Origin: Phascolarctobacterium succinatutens CAG:287
GTDB lineage: Bacteria > Bacillota > Negativicutes > Acidaminococcales > Acidaminococcaceae
Direction: 5' to 3'
Assembly (NCBI RefSeq): GCF_000434895.1
Contig: NZ_FR892795.1
Span: 58,461 to 122,460, forward strand
DNA: 64,000 nt
Positions 25,967 to 33,719 of the stretch are shown here, piece by piece (position 1 is the first letter of the stretch; each line of letters begins with the position of its first letter). The notes beneath the pieces were generated by a model that was not told the origin of the DNA, searched no databases, and was given only the letters and a program-made list of their open reading frames with translations. Made by a program: the position numbers and the translations under genes.

Positions 25967-27352
25967 TTAATTCTTCTGTCCGCAGGCACGGGCACCAATG
26001 ACGCGCGCCGCCCAGACCCCGCTGGCACTCGCCTGCGATAATCCGCGTGTAATACCGGCACCATCGCCTACCGCAAACATATTCGCAACCTTGGTTTCCA
26101 GATTGCTGTCCAGCTCGAGGCGTGCGCTGTAGAATTTTACCTCTACGCCGTAAAGCAGCGTATCCGCATTCGCCATACCGGGAGCAATCTTATCCAAAGC
26201 ATAAATCATTTCAATAATATCATCAAGATGGCGTTTAGGCAAGACCAAACTTAAATCGCCCGGCGTTGCACTGAGCGTCGGTTTGGTAAAGCTCTTAAGC
26301 ATACGCTTCTCATTCGTGCGTCTGCCCTTCACCAGATCGCCGAATCGCTGCACCAGCACGCCGCCTCCCAGCATGTTGGAGAACGAAGCGATACGCTTGC
26401 CGTACTGCAGCGGCTCATGGAAGGGTTCGGTAAACTTGCTGCTCACCAAAAGCGCAAAGTTGGTATTCTTGCTGTGCATCTTGGGGTCGCGGTAGCTGTG
26501 GCCGTTAACAGTAATAATACCATCCGTGTTTTCCGCTACCACATAGCCGTAGGGATTCATGCAGAAGGTACGCACAACGTCATTATAAAGCGAGGTGCGG
26601 TACAAAATTTTTGCCTCATACACCTCGTCGGTGATATGCTTGAACACCTCTGCCGGCACCTCCACACGCACGCCGATATCCACCTGATTATTGATAAAAT
26701 CAAGGCCCATCTTGGCGCACTGCTCAGTGTACCATTCCGCACCAGCGCGACCGGGAGCGGCAATAAGATACTTGCACGGCACCGCCTCGCCCCTGTTGAG
26801 CTCCAGCACAAAGGTTCCGTCCTCCTGACGGCAGATTTCTTCAACCGCGGTATTGCAACGGATTTCAATCTTATCCTCCAAAAACTTATGGATGTTTTCC
26901 ATAATCACCAGATTGTTTTCCGTACCCAGATGGCGCACCTTGGCGTTCAGCAGATGCAAGTCGTATTTCAGCGCCTGCACGCCTATTTTGCTGTTCTTGG
27001 TAGAAAAATATTCGCCGGGAGCACCATGACGGCAATTCAGCTCATCAACATAATCAATCAGCTCGATAACCTTGTCCTCCGGCAGATATTCGTTCAGCCA
27101 GCCGCCGAATTCCGTCGTAAAATTATATTTGCCGTCCGAAAAAGCACCGGCACCGCCAAAACCGCGCATAATGCTGCAGGGGTTACAGTTAATGCAGTGG
27201 TCGACCTTCTTGGCTGCCAGCGGGCAGAAGCGCTTTTCAATCGTATTGCCGGCCTCCAGCATAATAACCTTCAGCTGCGGATACTTCAGTACGAACTCAT
27301 AGGCGGCAAAAATTGCGGCAGGACCGCCACCAATAATGGCAACATCATACAT
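25967..27352 (-). CDS. FAD-dependent oxidoreductase, COG2509 family
   Basis: 461 residues. N-terminal dinucleotide motif DVAIIGGGPAAIFAAYEF, followed by a Cys-containing segment KVDHCINCNPCSIMRGFGGAGAFSDGKYN typical of the COG2509 uncharacterised FAD-dependent dehydrogenases. The C-terminal FAD motif is NMFAVGDGAGITRGLSQASASG. Substrate and partner are not known. A terminator of the upstream DUF190 gene separates the two; the small membrane protein gene follows. Confidence 0.88.
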   Translation of the reverse strand: MYDVAIIGGGPAAIFAAYEFVLKYPQLKVIMLEAGNTIEKRFCPLAAKKVDHCINCNPCSIMRGFGGAGAFSDGKYNFTTEFGGWLNEYLPEDKVIELIDYVDELNCRHGAPGEYFSTKNSKIGVQALKYDLHLLNAKVRHLGTENNLVIMENIHKFLEDKIEIRCNTAVEEICRQEDGTFVLELNRGEAVPCKYLIAAPGRAGAEWYTEQCAKMGLDFINNQVDIGVRVEVPAEVFKHITDEVYEAKILYRTSLYNDVVRTFCMNPYGYVVAENTDGIITVNGHSYRDPKMHSKNTNFALLVSSKFTEPFHEPLQYGKRIASFSNMLGGGVLVQRFGDLVKGRRTNEKRMLKSFTKPTLSATPGDLSLVLPKRHLDDIIEMIYALDKIAPGMANADTLLYGVEVKFYSARLELDSNLETKVANMFAVGDGAGITRGLSQASASGVWAARVIGARACGQKN

Positions 27353-27378
27353 AAATTCTCCTCCTCGTCATCTCCCAT

Positions 27379-27413
27379 AAAAAAACCGCAGCCTCAATTT
27401 TTAACTGCGGTTT
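27379..27413 (-). terminator. Terminator of the DUF190 gene
   Basis: AAACCGCAG / CTGCGGTTT stem with a 13-nt loop and a run of seven T on the minus strand, immediately after the DUF190 stop. Confidence 0.88.
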
Positions 27414-27419
27414 ATCAGC

Positions 27420-27845
27420 TTATTGCTGTTGTTCCTTTTGCTTACGCAGGTAGCTTGGCTCCGGCGAGCCGTTGTTGATATCCTTATAGCTCTCTGCCTT
27501 GCGCATAAAATCGGTTACCAGGTAATCGGCCTCTCCCATAACCACCAGAGCATGGGTAGCGTTCTTTTCCAGAAACGGCAAAATCTTTTCGAGATTTTCT
27601 TTTTTATCTACCAGCTCCACAATAACCGGAAAATTGGCATTGCCGCTGATAAATGTGCTGACAGCACGGCCGACACCGCGCACCTTGCTGGCATAGCCTT
27701 CAATACCCTTGATAACAGTACCGCCGGCAAGGCCCAAAGAGCGTGCTTCACGCAGAATTGCTTTATAAAGCGGAATATCCTCAAAGAGAACATCCTCGCC
27801 TGTATAAATCTTTAAATACGAGGTTTTGTTAAATTCTAAAGCCAT
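27420..27845 (-). CDS. DUF190 family (PII-like) protein
   Basis: 141 residues. Small alpha/beta protein with the DUF190 pattern: YLKIYTGEDVLFEDIPLYKAILREARSLGLAGGTVIKGIEGYA, then a ferredoxin-like half (FPVIVELVDKKENLEKILPFL). The family is structurally related to PII signalling proteins and is often near the fluoride exporter gene crcB, which is not in this window. Last 20 residues are Gln/Glu/Lys-rich. GGAGGTG site, divergent from an FlK-like thioesterase. Confidence 0.85.
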   Translation of the reverse strand: MALEFNKTSYLKIYTGEDVLFEDIPLYKAILREARSLGLAGGTVIKGIEGYASKVRGVGRAVSTFISGNANFPVIVELVDKKENLEKILPFLEKNATHALVVMGEADYLVTDFMRKAESYKDINNGSPEPSYLRKQKEQQQ

Positions 27846-27958
27846 GGTTCTACACCTCCAGCCATCATTTCAATTTTGCTTATATTACTATAATTCGGCG
27901 CTAAGCAAACAATTCCTGCAATATACAGGCAAAAAATTCTTATCCTGGCATTTAGGAC

Positions 27959-27987
27959 TTGTCAGCAGAACGATAATACTTTATGAT
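27959..27987 (+). promoter_or_regulatory. Promoter of the thioesterase gene
   Basis: TTGTCA, a 17-bp spacer and TATGAT, about 40 nt upstream of the ATG at 28027. The rest of the 181-bp divergent gap shows no recognisable riboswitch. Confidence 0.6.
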
Positions 27988-28026
27988 ATAAGCGTATGAT
28001 TTGATTATAGAAAGAGGGTATTAAGC

Positions 28027-28410
28027 ATGACAAATTTACATACCGGACTTACCGGCACCGCTAACGTAACCGTAACCGAGGCTAATATTGCCGCTACTAT
28101 GAAAAGCGGCTCTTTGGCTGTTTTTGCCACTCCCGCTATGTGCGCACTGATGGAGGAGGCTGCCTGCGCCGCAGTCAACGCTCATCTGGAGGAGGGCAGC
28201 GGCACTGTAGGCATCAGCCTGAATATTACGCATGACCGCGCTACCGCTATGGGCGACAGTGTTACCGCTACCGCTAAGCTGACTGCGGTTGACGGACGCA
28301 AGCTGACCTTTGAGGTGAGTGCTGCGGACAGCAAGGGGGTTATCGGTAAGGGTACGCACGAGCGTTTTATTATTGATAATGAAAAGTTTATGGCAAAGGT
28401 GAATAAATAA
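28027..28410 (+). CDS. Hotdog-fold thioesterase, FlK-like
   Basis: 127 residues. The pattern FATPAMCALMEEAACAAV..VGISLNITHDRATAMGDSVTATAKL..GRKLTFEVSAADSKGVIGKGTHERFII matches the fluoroacetyl-CoA thioesterase-like family, with the Thr, Glu and His positions (ATP, EEA, THD) that form the FlK catalytic triad. Most members outside Streptomyces cattleya act on other acyl-CoAs, so the substrate is open. Monocistronic between a good promoter and a strong terminator. Confidence 0.85.
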   Translation: MTNLHTGLTGTANVTVTEANIAATMKSGSLAVFATPAMCALMEEAACAAVNAHLEEGSGTVGISLNITHDRATAMGDSVTATAKLTAVDGRKLTFEVSAADSKGVIGKGTHERFIIDNEKFMAKVNK

Positions 28411-28443
28411 GTTTAGCAAGACAAAAAAGAATACTGAAAGCTA

Positions 28444-28481
28444 AAAAAGCTGTTTCCACTCAAACATGGAAACAGCTTTTT
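28444..28481. terminator. Bidirectional terminator between thioesterase and hipA
   Basis: 14-bp perfect stem AAAAAGCTGTTTCC / GGAAACAGCTTTTT with a 10-nt loop, T/A-runs on both sides, between two convergent genes. Confidence 0.9.
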
Positions 28482-28541
28482 CTTCATCAGACCCTGTCTT
28501 TTAGCCGATTCTTAGATTTTTCTAAAATGGGAATATGTATT

Positions 28542-29801
28542 TTATTCGTAACATGCGTTGAATGCAGGTCTCATTTCTTCAATTTGTCTGCGGGTCAGAG
28601 CATATCCGGCGGCGGTTCTTTCCCAGTTATCTCTGACGATTTGCAAAATATCTTCCGCCACCGCCTCAGCATCCGATTTTGAAATGCCAAATTTCACAGC
28701 GGTCTGCACTGCAAGATCAATACTGATGCTGTTATCATACTCATCCACATTGAGAGACAACTCATCCCCGTAAGGAACCGGGTTTACATCATACAAAGGT
28801 GAAAGGATCCAGCCCTTGTCTGTCAATATAAATGCATGGTTTCTCAGATGATCATCAGTATTAGTAACCGCCATATTAAACACGATACGTTTCCAAAGTT
28901 CGATTAGATCCTTCTTAGGCTGCGCACCATAGGACTTGATAAAGGCTGCTATGTCCAGATAGCTACTTCCATCAGCAGCGGATGCGCCATCTTTTTTAAC
29001 AAGCAACGTCATCGCCGAGGCGAAATGTACTCGCTTACTTCCCAAACGATCAAAACGCTTTATCAGGAAAGTGCTTCCAAGTGGTGAAAACTTCTCAAGC
29101 TTAGCCTCCGGGACATTCAGACCGCAGAGCGCTGCAAGATCATGTGCCACAATTTCCCAAGCTCCGGTATCATTTTCATCGTTCTTTGACGGGAACTTTG
29201 CAATCCAAAGCTGATTTTTTGTATCTACTACGGTTGCCTTCGGTCTGGCACCACCCAGAGAAGAACCTGGCTTGATCAGCTGATTCAGCCATTTTTCAGT
29301 TAAACCGGTCTCATCATTTTCAAAATTTCTGGAGGCTTCCTCCAATGTGCGAAGCGTAGCCCAAGGTGGAGCGGCTGTTTCCTTATCATCGGAAAGAAAT
29401 GGACCTTCCGGATTTACCTTAAAGCGAATGCCGCCCATTCTGGTTTCATCGTACACACCAAGCAGGTAATCGCTGTCATAAAGCTTAGATGGCTTACGGC
29501 CCTCCTTTTCCGCAAGAATTCTTTCACGCTTATTCATAAGCACGCGTCCCCAGCGATCCGGAGAAGCATCTGCAAACAAACCAAAAATGTTCTTACCGGT
29601 CGGATACTGTCTACCGGAATACGGCATAAGCTCTGGATCCAGAGTTAGAGTAAGACCCGTTTTTTTCAGCCAGCCTTTATCGTATTCAAACGAATAGGAT
29701 TCTCCGCCTTTGATAACATTTACATATAAACTTCCCATAAGGACAGGCTGATCTGTACTAAAATCATCATAAACGAAGATTGTTTTATGATTTATTGCCA
29801 T
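28542..29801 (-). CDS. hipA: HipA-family serine/threonine kinase toxin
   Basis: 419 residues, normal for HipA. N-terminal subdomain (VLMGSLYVN..FEYDKGWLK), the gatekeeper LFADASPDRWGRVLM, the ATP-loop region SSLGGARPKATV, catalytic VTNTDDHLRNHAFIL and metal motif SPLYDVNPVPY. In E. coli HipA phosphorylates glutamyl-tRNA synthetase and induces persistence; here the target is unknown. The start overlaps the hipB stop (TAATG). Located between a thioesterase and a tRNA-Arg gene. Confidence 0.93.
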   Translation of the reverse strand: MAINHKTIFVYDDFSTDQPVLMGSLYVNVIKGGESYSFEYDKGWLKKTGLTLTLDPELMPYSGRQYPTGKNIFGLFADASPDRWGRVLMNKRERILAEKEGRKPSKLYDSDYLLGVYDETRMGGIRFKVNPEGPFLSDDKETAAPPWATLRTLEEASRNFENDETGLTEKWLNQLIKPGSSLGGARPKATVVDTKNQLWIAKFPSKNDENDTGAWEIVAHDLAALCGLNVPEAKLEKFSPLGSTFLIKRFDRLGSKRVHFASAMTLLVKKDGASAADGSSYLDIAAFIKSYGAQPKKDLIELWKRIVFNMAVTNTDDHLRNHAFILTDKGWILSPLYDVNPVPYGDELSLNVDEYDNSISIDLAVQTAVKFGISKSDAEAVAEDILQIVRDNWERTAAGYALTRRQIEEMRPAFNACYE

Positions 29802-30121
29802 TATTCAGACCTCCTTGGTGCACGTTTCTTTGTAATCAGATTTAGATCCTGCAGTTGTCTGCCCATCTCATCATCCCTAGCGACAAGAAGCAGGTCTTTA
29901 TCAAGATTGTTTAAGGCATGCAGGACGGCTGCATATATACCCATAGCTACCGACGGATCTCCCTTTTCAACCTTCCAAAGAGAGGCGCGACTGATTCCGG
30001 CACGTTCAGCCACCAGTTCAGCAGATAAACTCCGTCTGAGTCTTGCAAGCTTAATTTGTTCTCCCATAGTCTGCAGGATTTCTTCTGTTCCCGGTAATAT
30101 ATTATACGCAGCTTTCTTCAT
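29801..30121 (-). CDS. hipB: HipB-like antitoxin, XRE family
   Basis: 106 residues with a helix-turn-helix at about residues 20-70 (GEQIKLARLRRSLSAELVAERAGISRASLWKVEKG) and a charged tail. Should neutralise HipA and repress its own promoter. A perfect 10-bp dyad overlaps the -10 region upstream. Overlaps hipA by one base, so translation is coupled. Confidence 0.92.
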   Translation of the reverse strand: MKKAAYNILPGTEEILQTMGEQIKLARLRRSLSAELVAERAGISRASLWKVEKGDPSVAMGIYAAVLHALNNLDKDLLLVARDDEMGRQLQDLNLITKKRAPRRSE

Positions 30122-30139
30122 TTCTAATCACCGCCCTCA

Positions 30140-30179
30140 TTATGTTTATTATTATAAACATAAATGGTTATCTTGTCAA
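30140..30179 (-). promoter_or_regulatory. hipBA promoter and operator
   Basis: On the minus strand, TTGACA (30174-30179), a 17-bp spacer and TATAAT (30151-30156): a full consensus promoter. A perfect inverted repeat TTATGTTTAT-N4-ATAAACATAA (30140-30163) covers the -10, a clear candidate HipB operator. Confidence 0.8.
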
Positions 30180-30245
30180 TTTTAGAAAACATTATGTATT
30201 ATGCGATGCTGTTCAAGGATACTGTTCTGGAAGCCACACAAAAAG

Positions 30246-30267
30246 CCCCCGGACATAAGTCCAGGGG
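30246..30267 (-). terminator. Terminator after tRNA-Arg
   Basis: CCCCTGGAC / GTCCGGGGG stem with one mismatch and a 4-nt loop, followed by CTTTTTG on the minus strand, 10 nt after the tRNA 3' end. Confidence 0.85.
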
Positions 30268-30276
30268 TTCTTCTCT

Positions 30277-30353
30277 TGGTGATCCCGGCCAGAATCGAAC
30301 TGGCGACCTACCGCTTAGGAGGCGGTTGCTCTATCCTACTGAGCTACGGAACC
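30277..30353 (-). tRNA. tRNA-Arg (anticodon CCU)
   Basis: On the minus strand a full cloverleaf is seen: acceptor GGTTCCG / CGGGATC (with wobble pairs), D-arm GCTCAGTAGGATAGAGC, anticodon stem ACCGC / GCGGT with loop CTCCTAA (anticodon CCT), T-arm GCCAGTTCGATTCTGGC, discriminator A and encoded CCA. Reads AGG codons. Confidence 0.95.
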
Positions 30354-30449
30354 ATAACAACAGCTCAGGCAGAACTCAAGCCTTTCCGCCCAAGCTGTAT
30401 TAAATATTATACCGCAAAAACAGTCTACTGGCAATGCGGAAACAGCAAG

Positions 30450-31058
30450 TTATGCGTCAGCAAGCTTCTCCTCTTTTTCCTTTGCCAAAAACTCCGCCAC
30501 AGCAGGCAGATTATCAAAAATAAACTGCTGCGCTGCCTGCGGATAAAAGTTAATATAATAAATTTCTCCGGTAGCTTGTCTTACACGCTTTTCGGTAACA
30601 ATACCCAACTCAGAACCCTTTTCTGTCGGAATTTTATTGCGCCCATCTTCCGGCAACTGCAGATAACCTGCATGTTCCAACCATCTGCCAAGCTCCACCG
30701 TGGTAAGATTATGCATTTCCTTATCTGCAAAGGTATCATTAATATATTTTACAAGCTTTGTGATATTGGTAGCTTCAGTCATAGGCTGCAGCCTGCTCAG
30801 GTCATCCTGTTCCACAACAAAGCTGCTTTTAACTGCCTTAGAAGTTTTGGGTGCAACCTTAAAGCTCGTGCTCTGCGAAACCAGATTCATAATCTTGCCG
30901 TAAACAGCAATAACTTCTGCGGCATCGGTAAGCGCCTCCTGTACCTGCGCGCTCTGTACAGCCTCCAGTGAAAGCTCCTCCTCGGCAAAAGGATGTCTGT
31001 TTTGGCTCATACGGTGAATAACATTGTAAGCATTGCGTAATTTGTTGATATCCAGCAT
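30450..31058 (-). CDS. Hypothetical protein, possible winged-helix C-terminus
   Basis: 202 residues from the ATG at 31058 (MLDINKLRNAYN), chosen because AGGAG lies 8 nt before it; an ATG two codons upstream is too close to that site. Mostly helical and charged, without signal peptide or membrane segment. The segment HNLTTVELGRWLEHAGYL and following PTEKGSELGI resemble winged-helix modules seen in phage antirepressor-like proteins, a weak resemblance. I do not recognise the family. Confidence 0.6.
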   Translation of the reverse strand: MLDINKLRNAYNVIHRMSQNRHPFAEEELSLEAVQSAQVQEALTDAAEVIAVYGKIMNLVSQSTSFKVAPKTSKAVKSSFVVEQDDLSRLQPMTEATNITKLVKYINDTFADKEMHNLTTVELGRWLEHAGYLQLPEDGRNKIPTEKGSELGIVTEKRVRQATGEIYYINFYPQAAQQFIFDNLPAVAEFLAKEKEEKLADA

Positions 31059-31100
31059 CTGCATTTCTCCTATTCTTCACACAATTTTTATAAACAAAAA

Positions 31101-31129
31101 GGCAGACTCTACTACATAAAGAGTCTGCC
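31101..31129 (-). terminator. Terminator of the 31146-31484 gene
   Basis: GGCAGACTCT / AGAGTCTGCC stem with an 8-9-nt loop, followed on the minus strand by TTTTTGTTT. Confidence 0.88.
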
Positions 31130-31145
31130 CTCAAACAAGCAGCAG

Positions 31146-31484
31146 TTAATGTGCTTCTGCCAGCACCTCAGCGGCGATATCGTCAGCCATTCCCGGAGGC
31201 ATGCTCCATTCAACACGCACGCCGGTTTTACCCCAAAGACGGGTAAGCGCTACCTGAAACGCCTCCTTACTGGAAAGCGGCTCCAGCGTTATCGTAGCAA
31301 AATCACGGATAGTATCACCCTGCGGTACATCCAGGCTCAACGGAGTTGCCAGATACTTTTCGACAGCAGCCTTAGCTTCGGCAACAGCCTCCGGCAAGGT
31401 TACTACGGCAGTCTTATCCGCTTCGTTATATTCTACATAGCCATAATGGCAATTATAATTCAAGGTTACAGCATAATTACTCAT
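31146..31484 (-). CDS. Hypothetical protein, 112 residues
   Basis: A small soluble acidic protein without signal peptide or membrane segment. AVTLNYNCHYGYVEYNEADKTAVVTLPE suggests an N-terminal beta-sheet, and the C-terminal half (SSKEAFQVALTRLWGKTGVRVEWSMPPGMADD) a helix and strand. I recognise no family or motif. AGAGGGGG site before the ATG and a strong terminator behind: a single-gene unit. Confidence 0.6.
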   Translation of the reverse strand: MSNYAVTLNYNCHYGYVEYNEADKTAVVTLPEAVAEAKAAVEKYLATPLSLDVPQGDTIRDFATITLEPLSSKEAFQVALTRLWGKTGVRVEWSMPPGMADDIAAEVLAEAH

Positions 31485-31616
31485 TTTAATCCCCCTCTGC
31501 TCTTGTTACTAATTATAACAACTTAAGCACATAATATCAATATAAGGATTTAAGTAAGCAATTAAAATATAAGTCTTTCTTAGCCTGTAATCCTTGATAA
31601 ATATAATGCGGCACTA

Positions 31617-33719
31617 TTATCTGCGGCTGAATACAGGCTGCAGACGTTTTTCCATCGGCAGCTTATCGGCAGTCACCGCCAGCTGTGCCATCTCGTACAA
31701 GGTGCTTTGTGCGCTTACAGGCTCCAGCTTGTTGCGTACACGGCGATAGGTACCGTTGGACTGCATCATATGCGCGCCCACGTTATCGCGCAGATACAAA
31801 TCCAGCAGCGCCTTGATGCGATGGATATGCTCCTCTGTTTCTACCGGGAAGAACAGCTCTACGCGGTCGTTAAGGTTACGCGGCATCCAGTCGGCACTGG
31901 ACAGATACAGCTGCTCCTCGCCGCCGTTGGCAAACCAGAAGATACGGCTGTGCTCCAGTTGACGGCCGACAATGCTGCGAACCGTGATATTGTCGCTGAT
32001 GCCCTCGATGCCCGTGCGCAGGCCGCAGATACCGCGCACAATCAGGTCAATATGTACGCCTGCGGCAGAAGCCTCGTACAGCTTCTGGATTACGGGCTGG
32101 TCAATCAGCGAGTTCATCTTGGCGATGATATGTCCCTCACGGCCGGCACGCACCATGGCAATTTCATTATCAATCAGCGCATAGATTTTCTCGCGCAGTC
32201 CCAGCGGTGCCATAACCAGCTTATTCCAAACCGGTGGCTCGCTGTAGCCGCTGAGCAGATTGAAGAAAGCCGAAGCATCGCTGCCGAACTCATCGTTCGC
32301 CGTCATCAGGCCAAGGTCGGTGTATAATTTTGCGGTGCTGTCGTTATAGTTGCCTGTACCCAGATGCAGATAACGCCTGATGCCGTTATCCTCCTTGCGC
32401 ACAATCAGAATAATTTTGGCATGTGTCTTTAAGCCTACCAAACCGTAGATAACATGGCAGCCTGCTTTTTCCAGACGGCGCGCCCAGAGGATATTATTTT
32501 CCTCGTCGAAACGTGCCTTCAGCTCTACCAGAACCGTTACCTGCTTGCCATTTTCCGCAGCACGCGCCAGCGCAGCAACAATCGGGCTGTTGCCGCTCAC
32601 ACGATACAGCGTCTGTTTAATCGCCAGCACCTGCGGATCATCGGCAGCATCGCTCACCAGCTTAACTACCGGGTCAAAGCTTTCATATGGGTGATGCAGC
32701 AAAATATCATTTTCACGGATAGCGGCGAACAAATCGCTGTCATCCGGCAGCTCCAGCGGACGCTGTGGCACAAAGGGCTCATACAGCCACGGCCACATGC
32801 CCTTCATACCGATAAATTTAAAGAAGCAGGTCGGGTCCAGAGGTCCGTTGATTTCATAGACCTCCATCTCCGTAACATCCAGATTTTCCTCCAGGAACTT
32901 TTTGATACGATTATTATTCGTTTTGAAGATTTCCAGACGTACAGCAGCGCCGCGCTTACGCTTACGCAGTGATTCCTCAACCTCCTTCATCAGGTCAACG
33001 CTGTCATCCTCTTCCAAGTCAAGGTCACTGTCACGCGTTACTCTGAAGGACACCATATCCAGAATATGGCAGCCCTTGAACAAATCGTGGCAATGGCTGG
33101 CGATAATATCCTCCAAAAATACGAAGGTACGCTTGCCCTCAGGCTCAACCTCCACAATGCGGTCCAGCACGCTCGGCACCTGAATCAAGCCCATGCTGTG
33201 CTCGCCGTCGACCTTAATCAGTTCAACAGCAAGATTCAGTGTTTTATTGGCCAAAAACGGGAAGGGACGCGAAGCATCTACCGCCATCGGCGTCAATACC
33301 GGGAAAACAACCTCACGGTAATATTCCTCCAACCAGTCCTTGCCCAGCTCGCTCAAATCCTTAACGCGGCGGAAATGCAGCTTCACCGCATCCATTTCCG
33401 CCATCAGCGCGATCAGCGATTTTGTCTGAGTGCGCACCTGCTCATGCGCTGCCTGCGAAATAGCCACCAGCTGCTCATGCACCGACATGCCGGAGGCATC
33501 GCGCTTTTCTACGCCGCTGTCAAAATTGCTCCACAAACTGGCTACGCGCACCATAAAGAATTCATCTAAGTTAGAGGCCGAAATGGCAATAAACTTCAAA
33601 CGCTCCAGGAGCGGTGTTTCCTTAACCATCGCTTCCTTCAGCACGCGCAGATTAAATTTCAGCCAGCTCAGCTCGCGGTTATAAAAATACTCAGGCTTTG
33701 TCAAATCTAATTTTCCCAT
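31617..33719 (-). CDS. ppk: Polyphosphate kinase 1
   Basis: 700 residues. Makes polyphosphate from ATP. Family marks: N-terminal FYNRELSWLKFNLRVLKEA and ASNLDEFFMVRVASL; phospholipase-D-like catalytic domains with the two key His residues in VGLKTHAKIILIVRKED and RQLEHSRIFWFANGG; YLHLGTGNYNDSTAKLYTDLGL. The ATG at 33719 overlaps the upstream Ppx/GppA-like stop (TGATG), so the two are translationally coupled. Confidence 0.96.
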   Translation of the reverse strand: MGKLDLTKPEYFYNRELSWLKFNLRVLKEAMVKETPLLERLKFIAISASNLDEFFMVRVASLWSNFDSGVEKRDASGMSVHEQLVAISQAAHEQVRTQTKSLIALMAEMDAVKLHFRRVKDLSELGKDWLEEYYREVVFPVLTPMAVDASRPFPFLANKTLNLAVELIKVDGEHSMGLIQVPSVLDRIVEVEPEGKRTFVFLEDIIASHCHDLFKGCHILDMVSFRVTRDSDLDLEEDDSVDLMKEVEESLRKRKRGAAVRLEIFKTNNNRIKKFLEENLDVTEMEVYEINGPLDPTCFFKFIGMKGMWPWLYEPFVPQRPLELPDDSDLFAAIRENDILLHHPYESFDPVVKLVSDAADDPQVLAIKQTLYRVSGNSPIVAALARAAENGKQVTVLVELKARFDEENNILWARRLEKAGCHVIYGLVGLKTHAKIILIVRKEDNGIRRYLHLGTGNYNDSTAKLYTDLGLMTANDEFGSDASAFFNLLSGYSEPPVWNKLVMAPLGLREKIYALIDNEIAMVRAGREGHIIAKMNSLIDQPVIQKLYEASAAGVHIDLIVRGICGLRTGIEGISDNITVRSIVGRQLEHSRIFWFANGGEEQLYLSSADWMPRNLNDRVELFFPVETEEHIHRIKALLDLYLRDNVGAHMMQSNGTYRRVRNKLEPVSAQSTLYEMAQLAVTADKLPMEKRLQPVFSRR

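Noticed and set aside
27846..28026. Fluoride riboswitch between the DUF190 and FlK-like genes
   Set aside because: The conserved fluoride-aptamer segments are not present on either strand.
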